Positions 60,401 to 64,000 of a stretch of 64,000 bases of DNA are shown one piece after another (positions within the stretch are counted from its first letter, which is position 1; every line of letters begins with the position of its first letter). The notes beneath the pieces were generated by a model that was not told where the DNA came from, did not search any database, and saw only the letters and a list, made by a program, of their open reading frames with translations. Both the position numbers and the translations under genes were made by a program. This DNA comes from Ursus arctos. Its lineage: Eukaryota > Chordata > Mammalia > Carnivora > Ursidae. The stretch lies in NCBI RefSeq assembly GCF_023065955.2, contig NW_026622886.1:13526001-13590000 (forward strand), in the 5' to 3' direction.

Positions 60401-60606
60401 ATTTCTATAGGCTGTAATTATTTCTTAATTTGTGAACTGATTTTCTGTGTCTTTTGCCTAATTAAAAACAAAACAAAACAGTGCAATTCCCTTTTCCTAA
60501 AACTTACCTCAATCATTATATCTAAGCAAGAGTCCAAATCCCCAACTTGCAGCTTGTTGGTGAGGCCTTGCAGCAACATGTAAACAGTGAAAGTTAGCAC
60601 ATGGAC
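42288..60606 (-). CDS. UTP20: UTP20, small-subunit processome component (C-terminal third, 19 exons, partial)
   Basis: Nineteen minus-strand coding exons between 60606 and 42288 join in phase to 896 codons plus TAA. Human UTP20 is about 2,785 residues, so this is roughly the last third; the 5' exons lie beyond base 64000. The protein is a helical HEAT-repeat scaffold of the U3 snoRNP / SSU processome, needed in the nucleolus for 18S rRNA maturation (family knowledge). Visible here are long runs of amphipathic helices, an acidic, charged variable segment (exon 44688-44984) and a very basic C-terminal tail rich in KK/KR ending SLKDLAMVE, which is typical of UTP20 and of nucleolar proteins. All introns have GT...AG ends and no stop or frameshift interrupts the exons. 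The gene converges on ARL1, as in human. Confidence 0.96.
42729..42874 (-). CDS. UTP20: UTP20 exon (penultimate)
   Basis: The 146 nt complete the split Asp and encode [18 protein letters not shown] through the basic helix [14 protein letters not shown]. The acceptor is GTGATTAG and the donor GTACGT. Confidence 0.95.
43390..43510 (+). repeat. L2 3'-end relic
   Basis: ttcttgaagatggagaatagggtctttt ... gggctcaataaatgttgggtgatgag. Confidence 0.75.
43796..43972 (+). mobile_element. CAN SINE in UTP20 intron
   Basis: Head gggcacctgggtggctcagttgg. Flanked by aatatttcacacttt on both sides (43778 and 43973), nearly exact. Confidence 0.95.
44344..44470 (-). CDS. UTP20: UTP20 exon
   Basis: The 127 nt encode [18 protein letters not shown] to STYSDQ plus one base of Asp. 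The acceptor is TACTTTCAG and the donor GTAACT. Confidence 0.96.
44688..44984 (-). CDS. UTP20: UTP20 exon (acidic, charged segment)
   Basis: The exon encodes 99 residues, phase 0. It begins [16 protein letters not shown], continues through about 45 residues dominated by Glu, Asp and Lys, then returns to [20 protein letters not shown] and PRNPLK. The charged part is probably a disordered insert within the helical repeat. The acceptor is CTTGAAG and the donor GTGCGA. Confidence 0.95.
44985..46745 (-). other. UTP20: UTP20 intron, no named repeat seen
   Basis: 1.8 kb of unique-looking sequence between exons. Small open frames on the + strand are unsupported. Confidence 0.75.
46746..46817 (-). 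CDS. UTP20: UTP20 exon (short)
   Basis: The exon encodes only 24 residues, [11 protein letters not shown] to DQSLGEQ, phase 0 at both ends. The acceptor is CTTTTCACAG and the donor GTAAGT. It has no stop on either side in frame and is too short to stand out as an open frame. Confidence 0.92.
46818..47579 (-). other. UTP20: UTP20 intron
   Basis: Contains a possible reverse L2 piece near 47130-47250 (tttatggagttcccactatgagtc). No other feature seen. Confidence 0.7.
47580..47767 (-). CDS. UTP20: UTP20 exon
   Basis: The 188 nt complete the split Ser and encode [18 protein letters not shown] through FLTNDLEQK. They include [17 protein letters not shown], a stretch I recall in mammalian UTP20. 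The acceptor is TCCCTTAG and the donor GTAAGG. Confidence 0.96.
48100..48340 (-). repeat. MIR SINE relic in UTP20 intron
   Basis: tgtgtgccaggcacagggctaagtgtgttac, ccattttacagatgaagaaagg, then a tRNA-like end: reverse MIR. Confidence 0.85.
49056..49188 (-). CDS. UTP20: UTP20 exon
   Basis: The 133 nt encode [18 protein letters not shown] to LNKIW plus one base of Ser. The acceptor is CTGTTTTTAG and the donor GTAAGT. Confidence 0.95.
49268..49490 (-). repeat. MER20 hAT relic in UTP20 intron
   Basis: Reverse MER20: agggtttctcaacatcaactgacattttggg, gcattcctggcctctgcccactagatg, aaaatgtctccagatgttgctaaatgtcc. Confidence 0.85.
49712..49843 (-). CDS. UTP20: UTP20 exon
   Basis: The exon encodes 44 residues from [14 protein letters not shown] to DPQNFED, phase 0. 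The acceptor is TTGGTAG and the donor GTAAGT. Confidence 0.95.
50560..50742 (-). CDS. UTP20: UTP20 exon
   Basis: The exon encodes 61 residues from [16 protein letters not shown] to TTWFGAKK, phase 0. The acceptor is TTCTTTTAG and the donor GTTAGG. Confidence 0.95.
50864..50933 (-). CDS. UTP20: UTP20 exon
   Basis: The 70 nt complete the split Asn and encode [18 protein letters not shown] to FPQ. The acceptor is TTGCCTAG and the donor GTACCT. Confidence 0.94.
51351..51430 (-). CDS. UTP20: UTP20 exon
   Basis: The 80 nt encode [18 protein letters not shown] to LAQL plus two bases of Asn. The acceptor is CCTAG and the donor GTAAGT. Confidence 0.94.
51790..52050 (-). repeat. MIR SINE relic in UTP20 intron
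   Basis: atatgccaagcactatactaagtg, ccccattttacagatgaagag, aacttgctcag: reverse MIR. Confidence 0.85.
52205..52790 (+). repeat. L2 relic in UTP20 intron
   Basis: Long sense L2 3' piece: gatcttgcctgacctggctcc, tcaggcactggctcccccc, tcagggaagccctccctgac, followed by a diverged tail. Confidence 0.75.
53337..53447 (-). CDS. UTP20: UTP20 exon
   Basis: The exon encodes 37 residues from [14 protein letters not shown] to VRVQCRQ, phase 0. The acceptor is TATCTTAG. The donor reads CAG|GTCTGT, a weak site with C at +3, but reading on would break the frame relation to the next exon. Confidence 0.9.
53632..53652. repeat. (TA)n microsatellite
   Basis: Short run of alternating T and A in a UTP20 intron, at about 53632-53650. 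Confidence 0.8.
53954..54085 (-). CDS. UTP20: UTP20 exon
   Basis: The exon encodes 44 residues from [10 protein letters not shown] to TAFGLLK, phase 0, including [16 protein letters not shown], a stretch I recall in mammalian UTP20. The acceptor is AATTCGCAG and the donor GTACGG. Confidence 0.96.
54281..54483 (-). mobile_element. CAN SINE in UTP20 intron
   Basis: Same strand as UTP20. Long T-run (the A tail) at the left, head complement at 54466-54483. Flanked by ctggtcctggctttt and ctggtcgtggctatt. Confidence 0.94.
54524..54694 (-). CDS. UTP20: UTP20 exon
   Basis: The exon encodes 57 residues from [15 protein letters not shown] to HLVVNCFK, phase 0. The acceptor is GTCTTTCAG and the donor GTGAGG. 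A CAN SINE lies in the intron about 40 bases downstream of the exon on the transcript. Confidence 0.96.
55133..55239 (-). mobile_element. Short CAN SINE in UTP20 intron
   Basis: Reverse short subtype: aggctccatgcccagtgtggggcttaaactcac ... gacaggcgcccc. Confidence 0.88.
55525..55870 (+). repeat. MIR SINE relics in UTP20 intron
   Basis: Two adjoining sense MIR pieces: one with ctcagatcccagctctgcag (55536), the other from ggctctggagtctgacacactggggctc (55641) through gtcatgaggattcat. Confidence 0.75.
56091..56207 (-). CDS. UTP20: UTP20 exon
   Basis: The exon encodes 39 residues from [10 protein letters not shown] to CLVSMDVK, phase 0. The acceptor is CTTTTAG and the donor GTGAGT. Confidence 0.95.
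56208..57091 (-). other. UTP20: UTP20 intron, no named repeat
   Basis: Partly GC-richer sequence at 56430-56740 that could be a diverged L2 (counted as unknown). Confidence 0.6.
57092..57233 (-). CDS. UTP20: UTP20 exon (proline-rich loop)
   Basis: The 142 nt complete the split Lys and encode [14 protein letters not shown] through FIESGLR. The Pro-rich stretch looks like a disordered loop between HEAT helices. The acceptor is GACTGACAG and the donor GTAAGA. Confidence 0.94.
57917..58083 (-). CDS. UTP20: UTP20 exon
   Basis: The 167 nt encode [18 protein letters not shown] through LLTEKE and two bases of the next Lys. The acceptor is CCTTTAG and the donor GTAAGT. Confidence 0.95.
58084..59453 (-). 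other. UTP20: UTP20 intron, no named repeat
   Basis: 1.4 kb. A faint MIR-like segment at 59040-59160 (gaacataatacatgttcaacaaatg) is the only hint of a repeat. Confidence 0.6.
59454..59621 (-). CDS. UTP20: UTP20 exon
   Basis: The exon encodes 56 residues from IFNHELFG to LILPLKE, phase 0 at both ends. The acceptor is CTCTCAAAG and the donor GTAAGG. Confidence 0.95.
60508..60606 (-). CDS. UTP20: UTP20 exon (first in window)
   Basis: The exon encodes 33 residues from [10 protein letters not shown] to SCLDIMIE, phase 0 at both ends. The acceptor is CATTTTAG and the donor GTAAGT. I found no earlier UTP20 exon between here and 64000. Confidence 0.93.
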
Positions 60607-60949
60607 CTAAAATGAAATGCACAGTAACAATATGAATGGTGAAGAATCCCACACTAGGAAAAAAATTAGATCTAAGAAGTACTGCAGAGAGCACTCAGAG
60701 TAATATCCGTCATTACTGTAGGGAGAAACTTTGACAAATATCACCATGTAAAAGACTACAAATCACTTTGTACAAAAGATGCTCAGAAACACATTACTAT
60801 GCTTGGGATCTATTACTGTGACTAAACCAGGCCACTGATTTATAAAGAAAGGCACAAGAGCCGTGAACTTTAAAAACCAACCTGTGCATTAAGGAGCTTG
60901 CCAATGTTAAATACAATCAAAGCTGTTCTGAAGGAAACAGACAAATTTT

Positions 60950-61240
60950 TGCCCTTAATAGTAACCATAGCTAACATTCCTAAGAGCTTACTATGGGCTA
61001 TTAATACCATTGTATTAATACCTCATACATGTATTAAATCATTTAATCCTCACTCACTGTATCTATGGTGTAGGTGCTATATTATCAGCACTTTTCAGAT
61101 GAGGACGCTGAGGCACAGAGAGATCAAGTAACTTGCCACAGGCTGCAAGGGTAGGCAGTGGTACAGTCAGGATTTGAAACCATATGGACTGGTGCCAGAG
61201 CCCCTGTTCTGTATCACGATTCTATGTTGCCTCTCAAGCT
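60950..61240 (-). repeat. MIR SINE relic in UTP20 intron
   Basis: Reverse MIR: cagatgaggacgctgaggcacagagag, aagtaacttgccacaggctgc, then gactggtgccagagcccctg. Confidence 0.9.
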
Positions 61241-61368
61241 TTCTGCATTCTTTATGCTGCTTCTAATGCTATAAAATTATCACAGTGAACATCAGATAAT
61301 GATCACAGGCTAAGGAAACATAATTGGTTGTCAGTACCTAATTGGTTATCAATATATAGATTGGATTT

Positions 61369-61462
61369 GATTTTTTAAGTAATCTCTACACCCAACGTGG
61401 GGCTCAAACTCAACCCCAAGATCAAGAGTTGCATGCCCTGACTGAGACAGCCAGGCACCCCT
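61369..61462 (-). mobile_element. Short CAN SINE in UTP20 intron
   Basis: Reverse short subtype: aagtaatctctacacccaacgtggggctc ... gacagccaggcacccc. Confidence 0.88.
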
Positions 61463-61919
61463 CGACTGGGTTCTAAAGGCACAATTTTGTATGTATCTAC
61501 TGGAGATCTTTATGTACTTTATATACTTAAAATGTTTGCTGTGGGCTTTATACTTAAAAGTCCTTTGGGGGGGAAGGATGAAGAATGACATTTGAGGAAT
61601 ATAGTTTTGATAGCGTTAACACTATTAACCGTATTAACACTAAAACCCAAACTAGTTGTTCTTTCATCCCTATTTTAATTATTTTAACAAATCATGGAAT
61701 GGACTTAAAGAACAGGTGGTCAGAGAAAAAAGGGCTACTCATTTAAATATCTCAGGTGCTCCATTAAAATATGAATGAATCCAAAAGATGGAGATATACT
61801 GTATTTATCCTTCTATGCCCGCTGCCTAACACAGCGTGTCACATAAAGCAGCCACGAAATAAATGCTGGTTGGAAGAGCAGAATAAAAATGAATACTGAC
61901 AGGGGCTCTGATTCCAGGT

Positions 61920-63440
61920 AAGATGGAAAAAGCACACTCTACTCTGTCTCTCCCACTGAAAGCAGCTGTAACACCTGGAAAGGATGCACGGAACAGCTGC
62001 TAGAGAAGAACACTAGAATGCAAGCCGAACTTCCAGGGAGTTTACCACTGTTTTCTGTTCAGTATCCCCCAGCTAACATGAAGTGGATGCCAGGACGCAG
62101 GGAACTCTAGGAGAAGCCCCATAGCTTAATGAGTAGGAGCAGGAACACATAATGCTCTAAGAGAGGGAGGAAATCCCTGTTTTTTCTTCTGTTTTCCATT
62201 CTTCCAGACCCCTGGTGGTGGTGGCACTGGCCTAGAAATAGGAATTGGGAAAAGCCACAACTCTGTGGGAAGGGACCTTCCTCTGCTTCAGTGGAACTAC
62301 ATGCCCAGAGGGTAGGCCGACTCTAGCTACTCTTCTCTTTCTGTTTCATCACAGGTTGGCCCCTCCTGTGGGCACAGCCGTGGGAAGTGCATGGCGAAGT
62401 GGGAGCAATAAAGCCCCAGCTTTCTACCCGAAGGACTGAAATGAATGTTAAACTCAAGTGCTAGCAAAGAAACTGAAGATATAAAGAATTAAATGGAAAT
62501 TTTAGAACTGAAAAACCTAACAACCCAAATAAGAAATTCACTGGATGAGCCCAGCAGCAGGATGGAGATGAAAAAGGAAGGAGTAAGTGAACCTGAAGAC
62601 AGATCAGTAAAAATTATTCAACAGAAAGAAAGAACTGAACCAGTGGGACAAAAACAGAAAGCCTAACATTCATTTCACTGGAGTTCCAGGAGAGGACAGA
62701 GTACAGTGCAGAAAAAGTATCTGGAGAAATAATGGCTCAAAACTTCCACAACTTGGTTAAGAAGCTCAGCAAATCTCAAACAGGGTACCTCCCCTGTCCC
62801 CGTCCAACTGCAGAGCAAACTCAGACACGTCATAATCAAACTACTGAAAAATAAAGGCAAAGAAAAAGTCTTTAAAGCAGCCAGAAGAGAAACGATGCAT
62901 TACTTAGAGGGGGACAATGATTTGAATAACTGGATTAGTCATCAGAAAGGCCAGAAGAAAGTGATCCAGTATTTTGAAAGTGCTGAAAGAAAAGTACTGT
63001 CAATGATGACAGGAAACTAAGAGCATTCGCTGCCACCATACTTGCCCTACAAGATTGCTGACGGAAATTCTTTAGACTGAAGGGCAGTGATTACCAGAAA
63101 GAAACTTGGAAATTCAGAAATGTAAGAGCAGCAGAAATGATAAATATCTGGGCAAACTGACAGACTATTTCTTCCCTCTTGAGTTCTTTAAAATATATTT
63201 GACAATTACAAGCAAAACCTCTACCACTGCCTGATGAAGTTTTCAATATATAGAGATATAATAGACAACAATAGAATAAAAAAAGGGTGAAGGGATCCAT
63301 ATGGTGGTAAGTTTTCTAGATTTCACTTGAAGTCGTAAAACGCTGATTCTAAGTAGAATATTAAAAGTAAGTATGTATATGGTAATTCCTAGAGCGACCA
63401 TCAAAAAACTATACAGAGAGACAATTAAAATGAATACTGA
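61920..63440 (+). mobile_element. HAL1/L1 ORF1-type LINE relic
   Basis: Purine-rich LINE-like sequence: aactgaaaaacctaacaacc, gaaataatggctcaaaacttccac, ctcagcaaatctcaaacaggg, aagcagccagaagagaaacg, ggccagaagaaagtgatcc. Fits HAL1 or an L1 ORF1/5' region. Stops are frequent. Confidence 0.65.
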
Positions 63441-63544
63441 CCTTTTTAGTGTGTTAGATATATAACCTATAGAATAGGAAGCTTACCTTTGAGCAAATTC
63501 AGATACAGAAACTACCAGGAGTCTTGACTGGGTACTCGAAAAGA

Positions 63545-63690
63545 ACAAGCGACAGTGTTTCTCAAACTTGAGAAATGCAGAAGCATAGGTCAGGTGTAGG
63601 GCCCTAAACTGTGCATTTCTACCAAGCTCCCAGGGGTTGCTGATGGTGCTTATCCAAGATCCACACCTGCTAGCCAGCCATGTAACTACT
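63545..63690 (+). repeat. MER5A-like hAT relic
   Basis: agtgtttctcaaacttgag at one end, then tgcatttctaccaagctcccaggggttgctgatggtg: MER5-type. Confidence 0.65.
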
Positions 63691-64000
63691 CAAAGAGCTT
63701 TGTATTCCACCTGGAGATCCTATTATTTTTATCACTTATAGTATATGGTTCAACTCTTAAACAAATGTATGTGTTCTTTATTATGCACATTTGTGGTAAT
63801 ACATTCAACATGCATTCAACAAGAATATTTTTTAACGACTCAGAAAATACAAAACTTGTTATCAAATGCTTTGGGGAAAAAAGACAGGTTATATAACCCA
63901 GGCCTATAAGTGTCTTTATATTTAAATATAGGAGTTTTTCTAAAAATAGATTTTCAATATGCTGATTAGAAACTTGTGAATATTCTTGATTGCTACTGCA

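Larger units (their letters stand above)
60607..64000 (-). other. UTP20: UTP20 intron running off the window
   Basis: No minus-strand exon matching the preceding part of UTP20 was found, so the intron is at least 3.4 kb. The last 300 bases show nothing recognisable. Confidence 0.8.

Overview
The window is nuclear DNA from a carnivore, most likely a caniform and possibly a bear. The host call rests on about 26 tRNA-Lys-derived CAN SINEs (the 'ggcgcctgggtggctcag' family). Several belong to a young type with a 'ccagcgagagagggaacac' middle that I associate with giant panda and other bears. The two genes are close matches to mammalian ARL1 and UTP20, which are also neighbours in the human genome (12q23, opposite orientation to this window).

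Layout. Bases 1-28.9 kb are intergenic, on the upstream side of ARL1. This part holds no supported host gene. It is made of CAN SINEs, L1 3' ends, MIR and L2 relics, MER5-type pieces, microsatellites and one nearly full-length Tigger1 DNA transposon (17.97-21.05 kb), itself interrupted by a MER2-like element and two SINEs. A CpG island at 28.98-29.4 kb marks the ARL1 promoter. ARL1 runs on the + strand from the ATG at 29288 to the stop at 38073-38075 in six coding exons, with an intact 181-residue product. Bases 38.1-42.3 kb separate two convergent genes and hold the ARL1 3' UTR, old L2/MIR pieces and antisense L1 fragments. From 42288 upward the minus strand carries the last 19 coding exons of UTP20 (896 codons excluding the stop, all in phase, no disabling change seen), ending at 60606. 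The rest, 60.6-64.0 kb, is UTP20 intron with MIR, SINE, HAL1/L1-like and MER5-like sequence; the earlier exons lie beyond the window.

The genes are not functionally linked. ARL1 is an Arf-like small GTPase of the trans-Golgi. UTP20 is a large HEAT-repeat protein of the nucleolar small-subunit processome. Their tail-to-tail arrangement is conserved synteny, not an operon. I found no new multigene system, CRISPR, virus or toxin locus. The most unusual signals are a 20-bp perfect inverted repeat at 12.08-12.20 kb whose core recurs inverted at 14.69-14.76 kb, an inverted SINE-in-SINE pair in ARL1 intron 1, and a candidate UTP20 poly(A) signal lying inside L1-derived DNA. Exon boundaries were set by eye from AG/GT sites and codon phase. 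Repeat names come from memory of consensus sequences, so boundaries are approximate.
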